Source: Actinospineispora spinosispora DSM 44797
GTDB lineage: Bacteria > Actinomycetota > Actinomycetes > Mycobacteriales > Pseudonocardiaceae
Reading direction: 5' to 3'
DNA: 64,000 bases
Assembly: GCF_000429025.1 (NCBI RefSeq)
Contig: NZ_AUBB01000010.1
Span: forward strand, 186,001-250,000
In this document: positions 44,986 through 53,173 of the stretch, in pieces
Layout: every line of letters begins with the position of its first letter
Numbering within the stretch: position 1 is the stretch's first letter
The notes under the pieces: model-generated
Seen by the model: only the letters and a program-made list of their open reading frames with translations
Database searches by the model: none
What the model was told of the DNA's origin: nothing
Made by a program: the position numbers and the translations under genes

Positions 44986-46275
44986 ATGGAGCAACGGGCG
45001 TGGACCGAGTTGCCTGAGCCCGTACGGGCTCGGCTGGCTCAGGTGGCGTCCGTTGCCGTCGGTGAGCTCGCCAAGACGGATGTTCCGGCTAGCGTACGCA
45101 GGCTGGCCCGATTCACCCCGAGTAAACGGGCGCGGCTCGGCGCCCGGGTGCTACTGGGCGAGTTGGAGGAGTCGTCCGCTTTCCGCACCGCGGTGTTCGC
45201 CTGGTGGGAGGAGCACCGGCCGGGTGAGTTGACCGGGCCGGATGCGGATCCGGTCGGTGGTGCGGCCGGAGCGGTCCTCACCGGCGCTGAGGACGTCGCC
45301 GAACGGTTGACTTCGATCGCTGAGCGGAGCGATGTGGTCACTCTGCGTTCGCAACGGGACGCGGCGCTCGCCCGCGTCGACAAGCTGACGGCCGAGCAGG
45401 AGCGGCTGCGCGCGGAGCTGGCCGAGGCACGCTCCAGCGCCCGCGAGGCGCGGTCCGCCAGGGACGATGAGCTGGACCGGCTGCGCAAGCGCATCCGCGA
45501 ACAGGGCACCCGGGTACGCAACGCGGAGGACGCGACGCTCGCCGCGGAGCAGGAGCTGGCGGAGTTGCGCCGTACCTTCACCCAGCAGCTCCACGCGGCG
45601 GTCGCGGAACGTGATCGGGCGCGGGACCAGGCGGATGCCGCCCGGACGCACGCGGCGCGGGCCAACGACGAGGCGAGCGACGCGCGGCAGGGAGCCCGGG
45701 AGGCGCGTCAGGCCGAGCAGATGCGCCTGGAGCTGCTCGTCGACACGCTGTCCGGCGCGGTCGCCGGGCTGCGCCGGGAGCTGTCCCTCGGCGGTGGCGG
45801 GCCGCGCCCCGCCGACCTGGTCCGGGGCGCACGGCAGGCGAGGCCCGTCGTCGCCCGGATCTCCGATGCCACCGCCCTGGACCGGCTGCTCGCGGTCCCT
45901 TCGGTGCATCTGATCGTCGACGGCTACAACGTGAGCAAGACCGGATACCCGGAGATGACCCTGTTCGACCAGCGGGCGCGTCTCGTGGCGGCTCTGGCCG
46001 CCCTCGCTGCGCGAACCGGAGCCGAGGTGACCGTGGTGTTCGACGGCGCGGCGGTGGCGGCCGGGCTGGCGCGCAGGCCCAGGGGAGTGCGGGTGTTGTT
46101 CAGCGACCCCGGGGTGCTCGCCGACGACGTGATCAGGGAGCTCGTCGCGGCGGAGCCCACCGGGCGTCCGCTGGTGGTCGCCACGTCGGACAGGGCGGTT
46201 GCCGAGTCGGTGCACCGCGGCGGCGCGCACCCCGTGGCCTCGGCGGTACTGCTCGATCTGCTGGCCAGGGTCTGA
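44986..46275 (+). CDS. NYN-domain nuclease with N-terminal coiled coil
   Basis: The C-terminal 150 residues form an NYN/YacP-like PIN-fold nuclease: VHLIVDGYNVSKTGYPEMT supplies the first Asp, VTVVFDGAAV and LVVATSDRAVAESV the others. Residues about 110-250 are a charged coiled coil (RVDKLTAEQERLRAELAEA, RDDELDRLRKRIREQG). The domain combination suggests an RNase that oligomerises or docks on a partner. It has 429 residues. The ATG has no strong ribosome site. It is divergent from the exonuclease fusion across the structured gap. A role in RNA turnover is inferred from the fold. Confidence 0.87.
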   Translation: MEQRAWTELPEPVRARLAQVASVAVGELAKTDVPASVRRLARFTPSKRARLGARVLLGELEESSAFRTAVFAWWEEHRPGELTGPDADPVGGAAGAVLTGAEDVAERLTSIAERSDVVTLRSQRDAALARVDKLTAEQERLRAELAEARSSAREARSARDDELDRLRKRIREQGTRVRNAEDATLAAEQELAELRRTFTQQLHAAVAERDRARDQADAARTHAARANDEASDARQGAREARQAEQMRLELLVDTLSGAVAGLRRELSLGGGGPRPADLVRGARQARPVVARISDATALDRLLAVPSVHLIVDGYNVSKTGYPEMTLFDQRARLVAALAALAARTGAEVTVVFDGAAVAAGLARRPRGVRVLFSDPGVLADDVIRELVAAEPTGRPLVVATSDRAVAESVHRGGAHPVASAVLLDLLARV

Positions 46276-46416
46276 CTCCGCGCCCGTCCGATCCCCGCTC
46301 ACACGAACGAGTGAATCAGGTCGCGAGCGACTCCGGATGGTGGTTGTCGGCCCGGAACTGTCGGTGGTGCCTCCTAACGTCCCCGGCGTTGCCAACGGAC
46401 CGATCCGAGGAGAGTC

Positions 46417-46716
46417 ATGATCATCGATTGCGATCGCTGCGAGGTTCGTGGAGACGCCTGCCGGGACTGCGTGGTCGGGGTCTTCCTGGGGGTGCCGGGT
46501 GTCGTCGAGCCGATCGGTTCGATCACGGAGCCGGACCACGAGCAGGTGAGCCTGCCGTCCGGCGCTGGAGCCGTACAGCTCGACGCACCGGTCTGCCGTG
46601 CCTTGAACGTGCTGGCCGAGCAGGGTTTGGTGCCTCGGTTGCGCTTGGTCGCCACGGAGCCGTCGAAGGCATCACCCACTCCGTCGGGCAAGTCGGGGTT
46701 CAGTAACGCCGGGTAG
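46417..46716 (+). CDS. Small Cys-rich protein upstream of the NlpC/P60 gene
   Basis: The 99-residue product begins MIIDCDRCEVRGDACRDCVV, with four cysteines in the first 18 residues (CxxCx6CxxC), a possible metal site. A short conserved-looking core (LDAPVCRALNVLAEQGLVPRL) and a disordered Ser/Pro tail follow. It resembles small conserved actinobacterial proteins annotated as hypothetical. GAGGAGA lies five bases before the ATG, which supports the start strongly. It precedes the NlpC/P60 gene by 266 nt, so linkage is possible but not tight. No function is assigned. Confidence 0.72.
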   Translation: MIIDCDRCEVRGDACRDCVVGVFLGVPGVVEPIGSITEPDHEQVSLPSGAGAVQLDAPVCRALNVLAEQGLVPRLRLVATEPSKASPTPSGKSGFSNAG

Positions 46717-46982
46717 CGAAACGGTGTTACACAACGATGAGTGTCTACCCCATGTGACGGTTGGGGTGCGGCCGTCTGTGTGCTGCGCCACACGGGGGCC
46801 GTTCTGGACGCCGCTGCCCGCTGTTCGTAATCTCCCCGAGACTTTGCGGGGCGTCAGCCATTCGCTCCCCGATTGGCGCCGCGAGGTCGCCATCGTCGTT
46901 GCCTGTGAGCCGAGCCCGGGTGTCATGCCCGGATGGGATCGCGGGTGTCCGGCGGTGGTTCGGTGGAAGGGAGACCGGCGTC

Positions 46983-48035
46983 GTGGCGTCGAGCGGACAT
47001 TCGCGCAGCCTCGTTGGCGCGCTTTCCGCGACCGTGATGGCTCTCGCTGCCTGTGTCGTACTGACCGGCACCGCCCATGCCGACCCGGCTCCTCCTCCAC
47101 CGCACAGCCCGAACGCCTCCGATGCCGCGAAGCAGCTCGCCGACGCCCAGCACGACGCTGAGGCGCTGACCGAGCAGTGGCACGGTGCGCAGGACAATCT
47201 CCAGACGAAGCAGCGCGAGGCGGACCGGGCCGAAGCCCAGGTCAAGCCGGCGCGCGCGGCGGCGGCCAAGGCGCAGCAGTCGATGGAGAAGTACCAGCAG
47301 CAGATCGACAAGCTCACCGCGGAAGCGATGGAGAGCGGTCGCCTCGACGAGCTCAACGCGCTGGTCCTGAGCGACTCACCCAGTGACTTCCTGGACCAGA
47401 TGACGACGCTCGACAGCTTCACCGCCGACCAGAAGGCGGAGCTCGACCGAGCCGCGGAAGCGGTCAGCGCGACCAAGCGGGCGCAGGACGAGGCGACGGC
47501 CGCGGTCGCCGCCGCGCAGCAGGCCACCGTCCAGGCCCGGCAGGCCGCCGACCAGATCACCGTGCGCAAGAAGCAGGCCGACGTCCGGATCGACCAGGTC
47601 GAAGACCTGCTCAAGCGGCTGAGCCCGGCGGACCGGGCCGCGCGGATCAGCGACGACGGCTCACCGGTCGGTGTCGTACTCGGCGGTAGCGGCAAGGGCG
47701 TCATGGCGCTGAAGGCCGCGATGACCCGGATGCAGTCGCCCTACGTGTGGGGCGCGGCCGGTCCCGGCAGGTTCGACTGCTCCGGCCTCGTCTACTGGGC
47801 GTTCAAGAAGGTCGGCATCACCCTGCCCCGGTCCAGCTCGGCTCAGGCGCAGGTCGGCAGGCCGGTGGCCAAATCCGACCTGCAGCCCGGGGATCTGATC
47901 TTCTTCTACAGCCCGGTCAGCCACGTCGGTTTCTACGCGGGTGACGGCAAGGTCCTCAACGCGGTGCAGACCGGTGACGTGGTTCGCTACACCGACCTGG
48001 ACAAGATGAAGTACAACAGCGCCCGGCGCCTCTAG
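46983..48035 (+). CDS. Secreted NlpC/P60 peptidoglycan endopeptidase
   Basis: A signal peptide (VMALAACVVLTGTAHADP) is followed by a long coiled coil (about residues 40-215, rich in Gln/Ala/Lys) and a C-terminal NlpC/P60 domain with catalytic Cys in FDCSGLVYW and His in SHVGFYAG. This matches Rip-type hydrolases such as mycobacterial RipC or Rv2190c, which cut D-glutamyl-diaminopimelate links during cell separation; the coiled coil usually docks on FtsEX or hides the active site. The GTG is supported by GGAAGGGAGA upstream. The 266-nt leader is long, but I could not fit it to the c-di-AMP riboswitch. A strong hairpin follows. Confidence 0.93.
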   Translation: MASSGHSRSLVGALSATVMALAACVVLTGTAHADPAPPPPHSPNASDAAKQLADAQHDAEALTEQWHGAQDNLQTKQREADRAEAQVKPARAAAAKAQQSMEKYQQQIDKLTAEAMESGRLDELNALVLSDSPSDFLDQMTTLDSFTADQKAELDRAAEAVSATKRAQDEATAAVAAAQQATVQARQAADQITVRKKQADVRIDQVEDLLKRLSPADRAARISDDGSPVGVVLGGSGKGVMALKAAMTRMQSPYVWGAAGPGRFDCSGLVYWAFKKVGITLPRSSSAQAQVGRPVAKSDLQPGDLIFFYSPVSHVGFYAGDGKVLNAVQTGDVVRYTDLDKMKYNSARRL

Positions 48036-48071
48036 ACCACCATCCGAAAGACCCATCCGCTCCCCGCGGCT

Positions 48072-48104
48072 GACGGCGGCCGGTGCATTCCACCGGCCGC
48101 CGTC
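48072..48104 (+). terminator. Hairpin terminator after the NlpC/P60 gene
   Basis: GACGGCGGCCGGTG and CACCGGCCGCCGTC form a perfect 14-bp stem around CATTC, 36 bases after the stop codon, without a T-run. Confidence 0.75.
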
Positions 48105-48135
48105 GCATGTTCGGCCCCCGGTAACCTCGCCCGCG

Positions 48136-49275
48136 ATGCCGACCCTGCTGGTGACAAACGACTTCCCGCCCCGAGCGGGTGGAATTCAGAGCTATCTCGC
48201 CGAGCTCGCCGCGCGGCTACCCGCCGGGGAGCTGGTCGTCTACGCGCCGGCATGGCCAGGGGCCGCCGAGTTCGACGCCGAAGCCCCGTACCAGGTGTAC
48301 CGGCATCCGGGCTCGCTGATGCTTCCGGTGCCCTCGGTGGCGAACACAGCGACCCGGCTCGCTCGTGAACACGGCTGTGAGACGGTCTGGTTCGGCGCGG
48401 CCGCCCCGCTCGCTCTCCTGGGCCCGGGACTGCGCCGCGGCGCCGGTGTGACGCGACTGGTGGCCAGTACGCACGGTCACGAGGTCGGCTGGTCCATGCT
48501 GCCCGCCGCGCGCCAGGCACTCCGGCGGATCGGCAACACCACCGACGTGGTGACCGTGGTGTCGCGGTACACGCGGCGCCGGTTCGCGGCGGCGTTCGGT
48601 CCGCTGGCGGCACTGGAGTACCTGCCGTCCGGGATCGACACCGACCGTTTCCGGCCCGACCCGTCGGCCCGCGCCGAGCTGCGGTCCCGGTACGGCCTCG
48701 GCGACCGCCCGGTCGTCAGCTGCCTGTCCAGACTGGTGGCGCGTAAGGGGCAGGACATGCTGATCGCGGCGTTGCCCGAGATCCGCCGCAGGGTCCCCGG
48801 AGCGACGCTGTTGCTGGTCGGCGACGGGCCGTACGGCGACCGGCTCCGGGTGCTGGCCCGCGAGCACGGCGTTGCCGACCACGTGGTGTTCACCGGGCCG
48901 GTGAGCTGGGAGGAACTGCCCGCGCACCACACCGTCGGTGACGTGTTCGCGCTGCCGTGTCGCACCAGGGGACGCGGGCTCGACGTCGAGGGCCTCGGCA
49001 TCGTGCTGCTCGAAGCATCCGCCTCGGGCCTACCGGTGGTCGCGGGCGACTCAGGGGGAGCACCGGAGACGGTGCGGCGCGGGCAGACCGGCGAGGTCGT
49101 CGACGGCCGTGACGTGGCGAGTCTCGCGGCCACCGTCGCGGACCTGCTCGCCGACCCGGACCGAGCGAGCGCCCTGGGCGCGGCCGGCCGCGAGTGGATG
49201 CGCGAGAGCTGGCAGTGGGACGTCGCGGCGGCCCGCCTGGCCACCTGGCTAGACCCGGCCCTGATCAGCCCATGA
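48136..49275 (+). CDS. pimB: GT4-family mannosyltransferase (PimB-like)
   Basis: It has the GT-B double-Rossmann layout. The N-terminal half opens MPTLLVTNDFPPRAGGIQSY. The C-terminal half has SRLVARKGQDMLIAA, LLVGDGPYGDRL and the E-x7-E motif (VEGLGIVLLEASASGLPVV) that binds the sugar nucleotide. M. tuberculosis Rv2188c (PimB'), which adds the second mannose to phosphatidylinositol mannoside using GDP-mannose, has this start and the same neighbours (NlpC/P60 and FadD15). It has 379 residues. The TGA stop lies in the arm of a TGATCA-type hairpin, shared with the convergent ligase gene. Confidence 0.9.
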   Translation: MPTLLVTNDFPPRAGGIQSYLAELAARLPAGELVVYAPAWPGAAEFDAEAPYQVYRHPGSLMLPVPSVANTATRLAREHGCETVWFGAAAPLALLGPGLRRGAGVTRLVASTHGHEVGWSMLPAARQALRRIGNTTDVVTVVSRYTRRRFAAAFGPLAALEYLPSGIDTDRFRPDPSARAELRSRYGLGDRPVVSCLSRLVARKGQDMLIAALPEIRRRVPGATLLLVGDGPYGDRLRVLAREHGVADHVVFTGPVSWEELPAHHTVGDVFALPCRTRGRGLDVEGLGIVLLEASASGLPVVAGDSGGAPETVRRGQTGEVVDGRDVASLAATVADLLADPDRASALGAAGREWMRESWQWDVAAARLATWLDPALISP

Positions 49276-49335
49276 TCACCACCGCGCCAGGGCTGTTTTC
49301 CCGGGGAAGATCAGCCCTGAGCCGGTGGTGATCAT
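49272..49335. terminator. TGATCA-type hairpin between convergent genes, copy 1
   Basis: ATGATCACCACCG/CGGTGGTGATCAT (49272-49284, 49323-49335) encloses CAGGGCTG/CAGCCCTG, with a TTTTCCCGGGGAA centre. The PimB-like gene's stop codon lies in the left arm. A related hairpin occurs at 56.1 kb. Confidence 0.85.
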
Positions 49336-49343
49336 TGACCGGG

Positions 49344-51170
49344 CTAGCGGCGCGCTCCGGCCGTGTCGTAGAGGGCCGCGATGTCGTCGGCGTAGGTCTG
49401 CGTGACCACGTTGCGCTTCAGCTTCAGGGTCGGCGTCAGCTCGCCGCCCGCCTCGGTGAAGTCCACCGCGAGCACCCTGAACTTCTTGATCCCCTCCGCG
49501 TGCGAGACCGCCTGGTTGGCGTCCTTCACCGCGAGGTCGATCTCGGCGAGCAGGTCCGGGTCGGTGACCAGGTCGGACGGGTCGCCCGGCTCGCCGGGCG
49601 CCGGTTTGCCGTGCTCGGTGCGCCACGCGGGCAACGCCTCCGGGTCCAGCGTCACCAGCGCGCCGATGAACGGCTGGTTGTCACCCACCACCATGCACTG
49701 ACTGACCAGCGGATGGGACCGCAGCCGGTCCTCCAGTACGGCGGGCGCCACGTTCTTGCCGCCGGCGGTGACGATCAGCTCCTTCTTGCGGCCGGTGATC
49801 CTCAGGAACCCGTCCTCGTCCAGATCGCCGATGTCGCCGGTGCGGAACCAGCCGTCGCTGGTGGCCTCCTCGGTGGCCTCGGGGTTGTGCCAGTAGCCGC
49901 GGAACACCAGGTCGCCACGCACCAGGATCTCGCCGTCCTCCTCGGCGATCCGCACGGCGCTGCCGGCCAGCGGACGCCCGACGGTCCCGATCCGCTGTGC
50001 GTCCGGTGTGTTGACGGTGATGCCGCCGCTGGTCTCGGTGAGTCCGTAGCCCTCGTAGACCGGCAGCCCGACGCCGCGGAAGAAGTGGCCGAGACGCTCG
50101 CCGAGCGGAGCGCCGCCGGATACCGCCGCGACGCACCGGCCGCCCAGCGCGGCACGCAGCTTGCCGTACACGAGCCGGTCGAACAGGGCGTGCTTGAGGC
50201 TCAGGACCAGCCCGGGCGAGGGCTGCGCCCTGCTCCACTCCTCGGCGGTGCTCGCGGCGGCGTCGAAGATCGCGCCCTTGCCCGACGAGTGCGCCTTCTG
50301 CTGCGCACTGTTGAACACCTTCTCGAACACCCGGGGCACGGACAGCACGAAGGTGGGGCGGAACGCCGCGAGGTCGGCGAGCAGGTTGGCGGTGTCCGAG
50401 ACGTGCCCGATCGTCGTCCGGTTGTGGACGCCGCCGCACTGGATGATCTTGGCGAGCACGTGCGCCAGCGGCAGGAACAGCAGCAGCGAGGCCGACTCGT
50501 TCATCAGGTCCCCGAACAGGACGCCGGCGGTCTTCAGCTCGGTGAGCAGGTTGCGGTGCGTCAGTTCGCAGCCCTTGGGCCGCCCGGTCGTCCCCGAGGT
50601 GTAGATCAACGTGGCGAGGTCGTCGGCGCGGACGGCGGCGCGGCGCACACCGACCTGCTCGGCGTCGACCGAGGCTCCCTCGGCGACCAGGTGCTCGACG
50701 GCGGGCGTACCGCCATCGGTCGGCTCGATCTGCCAGACATGTCTCAGCGAGGTCAGCCTGTCGCGCAGGCCGTGCACCACGTCGCGGTGCTCGTCGGACT
50801 CGATGATCACGGCCACGGCGCCCGAGTCGGACAGAATCCATTCGATCTGGTCGGGGGAGGACGTCTGGTAGATCGGCACGGTCGTGGCGCCCACCGCCGC
50901 GATCGCGTAGTCCAGCACCGTCCACTCGAACCGGGTCCTGGACAGCAGCGAGACCCGGTCACCGTGTTCGACACCGGACGCGATCAGCCCTCTGGCCACC
51001 GAGGTGACCTGCTCGGCGAACTCGGCCGCGGTGACGTCGGACCAGTCCTCGCCGTGCTTGCGGCGGAAACTGACCGTGTCCGGGAACTTCTCGGCGTTGT
51101 CGAACACCGCATCGGACAGGCTCTCGTCGTCAGCGACCTCGTCGACCGCCGGCACCTGGTATTCGCGCAT
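49344..51170 (-). CDS. fadD15: Long-chain fatty-acid-CoA ligase (FadD15-like)
   Basis: The adenylate-forming motifs are present: TLIYTSGTTGRPKGCELTH (A3), YEGYGLTETSGG (A5), DGWFRTGDIGDLDEDGFLRI (A7-A8) and ITGRKKELIVTAGGKNV (A8 hinge). The product activates a fatty acid with ATP and CoA. The 608-residue size and the gene order PimB-FadD-SRPBCC match M. tuberculosis Rv2188c-Rv2185c. The ATG at 51170 is chosen because GAGGAAAGG precedes it; 22 codons upstream are open but unconserved. It is divergent from the first SRPBCC gene. Chain-length preference cannot be read from sequence. Confidence 0.93.
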   Translation of the reverse strand: MREYQVPAVDEVADDESLSDAVFDNAEKFPDTVSFRRKHGEDWSDVTAAEFAEQVTSVARGLIASGVEHGDRVSLLSRTRFEWTVLDYAIAAVGATTVPIYQTSSPDQIEWILSDSGAVAVIIESDEHRDVVHGLRDRLTSLRHVWQIEPTDGGTPAVEHLVAEGASVDAEQVGVRRAAVRADDLATLIYTSGTTGRPKGCELTHRNLLTELKTAGVLFGDLMNESASLLLFLPLAHVLAKIIQCGGVHNRTTIGHVSDTANLLADLAAFRPTFVLSVPRVFEKVFNSAQQKAHSSGKGAIFDAAASTAEEWSRAQPSPGLVLSLKHALFDRLVYGKLRAALGGRCVAAVSGGAPLGERLGHFFRGVGLPVYEGYGLTETSGGITVNTPDAQRIGTVGRPLAGSAVRIAEEDGEILVRGDLVFRGYWHNPEATEEATSDGWFRTGDIGDLDEDGFLRITGRKKELIVTAGGKNVAPAVLEDRLRSHPLVSQCMVVGDNQPFIGALVTLDPEALPAWRTEHGKPAPGEPGDPSDLVTDPDLLAEIDLAVKDANQAVSHAEGIKKFRVLAVDFTEAGGELTPTLKLKRNVVTQTYADDIAALYDTAGARR

Positions 51171-51310
51171 CGCCAGCCTTTCCTCGGGCGCGCAGCGCCC
51201 CCATCGGCAGTCGTCGACAGCAGTCGACTGCCCCAAACCTATAACGGTTACCCGTCGGTAGGGGAGTGTGACTCAGGCGTCGGAGGGTTCGGCTGGCAGG
51301 CTGCGCACAC

Positions 51311-51733
51311 ATGAGCACGGTCGACGTTGTTGACGAGACGTTCCTGGTGGTGCCCCCGGCCAGGGTGGCGGCCGAGTTCGCCGATCCGGACAGCTGGACG
51401 CGGTACTGGCCCGATCTGACACTGCGGGTCATGACCGATCGTGGTGCGCAGGGTTTCCGGTGGACGGTCAGCGGCGCGTTGGTCGGGAGCATGGAGGTCT
51501 GGCTCGAAGCGGTCCTCGACGGCACCGTCCTGCACTACTACCTGCGCGCCGACCCCGCCGACGGCCAGGGCAGGCCGAGCCCGCTCCCGCCGCGTCGCGC
51601 GATGGCCGAGATCTCGCGTCGGCAGCGCGCCGCCAAAGCGCTCGCGCTGCGGTTGAAGGACCTGCTCGAGGAGGGACGCCCGCCCGGCGAGCCGCCCAGG
51701 GGTCCCGCCCAGCCGAGCGTCGCGGGCCAGTAG
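51311..51733 (+). CDS. SRPBCC/polyketide cyclase-like protein
   Basis: The 140-residue product fits the START-like SRPBCC fold: an initial strand (VDETFLVVPPARVAAEFADP), WTVSGALVGSMEVWLEAV in the middle and a long C-terminal helix (RRQRAAKALALRLKDLLEE), then a Pro-rich tail. Such proteins bind hydrophobic ligands. It lies in the Rv2187-Rv2185c region, where mycobacteria also carry SRPBCC genes. It abuts the phosphoesterase gene with no gap (TAGATG), so the two are coupled. The ligand is unknown. Confidence 0.82.
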   Translation: MSTVDVVDETFLVVPPARVAAEFADPDSWTRYWPDLTLRVMTDRGAQGFRWTVSGALVGSMEVWLEAVLDGTVLHYYLRADPADGQGRPSPLPPRRAMAEISRRQRAAKALALRLKDLLEEGRPPGEPPRGPAQPSVAGQ

Positions 51734-52522
51734 ATGCGGGTTCACGTAGTCGCCGACGTCCACGGCAACAGCCAGGCGCTGGCCAGGGCCGGTGAGGGCG
51801 CGGACGCACTGATCGTGCTCGGCGACCTGATCAACTTCGTGGACTACCACGATCACTCGAAGGGCATCCTCGGCCAGGTGTTCGGGCCCGACGTCGTGGC
51901 CACGTTCGCGCGGCTGCGCACGCACGGACGTCCCGGGGAGCTGACCGACTACGCCCGCGAGCTGTGGACGGAGCTCGACGACCCGAGGGCGGTGCTCGAA
52001 GGCGCGGTTCAGGAGCAGTACCGGGAGCTGTTCGGCGCGTTGACCACGCCGAGCTACCTGACGCCCGGCAACGTCGATCTCCCGCACCTGTGGCCCGAGT
52101 TCCTCCGCGACGGCGTCCGGATGCTCGACGGCGAGGTCGCCGACATCGGAGGACTACGGGTCGGCTTCGTCGGTGGTCTCCCGCTCCCGCCGCACATCGA
52201 GTCGATCAGCGGCGGGCCGTGGCGCCCCTACGTCCGGCCGGCGGCCGAGTACGACGCCGCGTGCGCCGCGCTGACCACGGTGGACGTGCTGTGCAGCCAC
52301 GTGCCGCCGCTGGTCGCCGAGCTGGCCTACGACGTCGTGTCGCGGCGCGCCGAGGTGGGCAGCGCGGCACTGGTGCGGATCATCGAGCGGGACCGCCCGA
52401 GGGCAGCGCTGTTCGGTCACGTGCACCAGCCGATGGCCGCTCGCGCGCGGGTGGGCGGGACCGAGTGCGTCAACGTCGGGCACTTCCGCAAGACCGAGCG
52501 TCCCTTCGTGCTGAGCTGGTGA
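51734..52522 (+). CDS. Calcineurin-like metallophosphoesterase
   Basis: The five metal-binding motifs are in order: ADVHGN (residues 7-12), VLGDLINF, TPGNVD, CSHVPP and GHVHQP. These mark a dinuclear metallophosphoesterase of the YfcE/MPP type, 262 residues long and cytoplasmic (no signal peptide). Its ATG follows the SRPBCC stop directly. The second SRPBCC gene begins 49 bases on. Substrates of this group range from cyclic nucleotides to phosphodiesters, and nothing in the context narrows it. Confidence 0.9.
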   Translation: MRVHVVADVHGNSQALARAGEGADALIVLGDLINFVDYHDHSKGILGQVFGPDVVATFARLRTHGRPGELTDYARELWTELDDPRAVLEGAVQEQYRELFGALTTPSYLTPGNVDLPHLWPEFLRDGVRMLDGEVADIGGLRVGFVGGLPLPPHIESISGGPWRPYVRPAAEYDAACAALTTVDVLCSHVPPLVAELAYDVVSRRAEVGSAALVRIIERDRPRAALFGHVHQPMAARARVGGTECVNVGHFRKTERPFVLSW

Positions 52523-52571
52523 GCGCGCCGGGACGTCGGCGCGGCGCGGGCTGCCGGTAACGTCTGCGCCC

Positions 52572-53006
52572 ATGGCCGACTCGACCACGCAGTCCCTCAC
52601 GATCGACGCCGCACCCGAGCGGATCATGGCGGTGATCGCGGACTTCCCCGCGTACCCCGAATGGGCCGGCGCGGTGCACTCCGCCGAGGTGCTCGCGGTC
52701 GGTGAGAACGGCCTGGCCAGTGAGGTCGCCTTCGGCCTGGACGCGGGTGTCTTCAAGGACGCGTACACGCTGTCCTACGACTGGGCGCCGGACGGCCTTT
52801 CGGTGAGCTGGCGGCTGACCAAGGGGCAGATCCAGAAGGCGCAGCAGGGCTCCTACGTGCTGGAACCCGTCGGCGGCTCGACGACGGTCACCTATTCGCT
52901 CAGCGTCGAGCTGAACATCCCGATGATCGGGATGCTGCGCCGGAAGGCCGAGAAGATCATCATTGACACCGCGCTGCGGGAGCTCAAGCGCCGCGTCGAG
53001 CAGTAG
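52572..53006 (+). CDS. SRPBCC family protein (Rv2185c-like)
   Basis: The fold landmarks are SLTIDAAPERIMAVIADFP, YPEWAGAVHSAEVL and a C-terminal helix (IIIDTALRELKRRVEQ). At 144 residues it is close to mycobacterial Rv2185c (TB16.3), which also sits upstream of the ArsA-like gene. It probably binds a lipid or polyketide-type ligand. The start ATG gives MADSTTQ. A 167-nt spacer before the ATPase gene has no clear hairpin. No operon overlap is seen on either side. Confidence 0.88.
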   Translation: MADSTTQSLTIDAAPERIMAVIADFPAYPEWAGAVHSAEVLAVGENGLASEVAFGLDAGVFKDAYTLSYDWAPDGLSVSWRLTKGQIQKAQQGSYVLEPVGGSTTVTYSLSVELNIPMIGMLRRKAEKIIIDTALRELKRRVEQ

Positions 53007-53173
53007 CCGTATTCGGTAGGGTCCCGTGACCCTGAGCACTGGGCCGTTCGGGGTATCCTCGCCGAGCCGATCGAACCGGATCTTCGGTAGCCGGTTGCGC
53101 ACCGCGGCACGACAGGCCCGTCAGTGGCACAAGCCGAAGCCGTGTCAGAGCCGTAGAAGTGGGGTAGGGCACG

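Noticed and set aside
44405..45232. Several 60-150-codon frames in the 44.4-45.2 kb gap
   Set aside because: They translate palindromes and element copies on both strands and show no conserved protein features.
46717..46982. A c-di-AMP (ydaO) riboswitch before the NlpC/P60 gene
   Set aside because: I could not find the expected conserved blocks; only the gene class and leader length suggest it.
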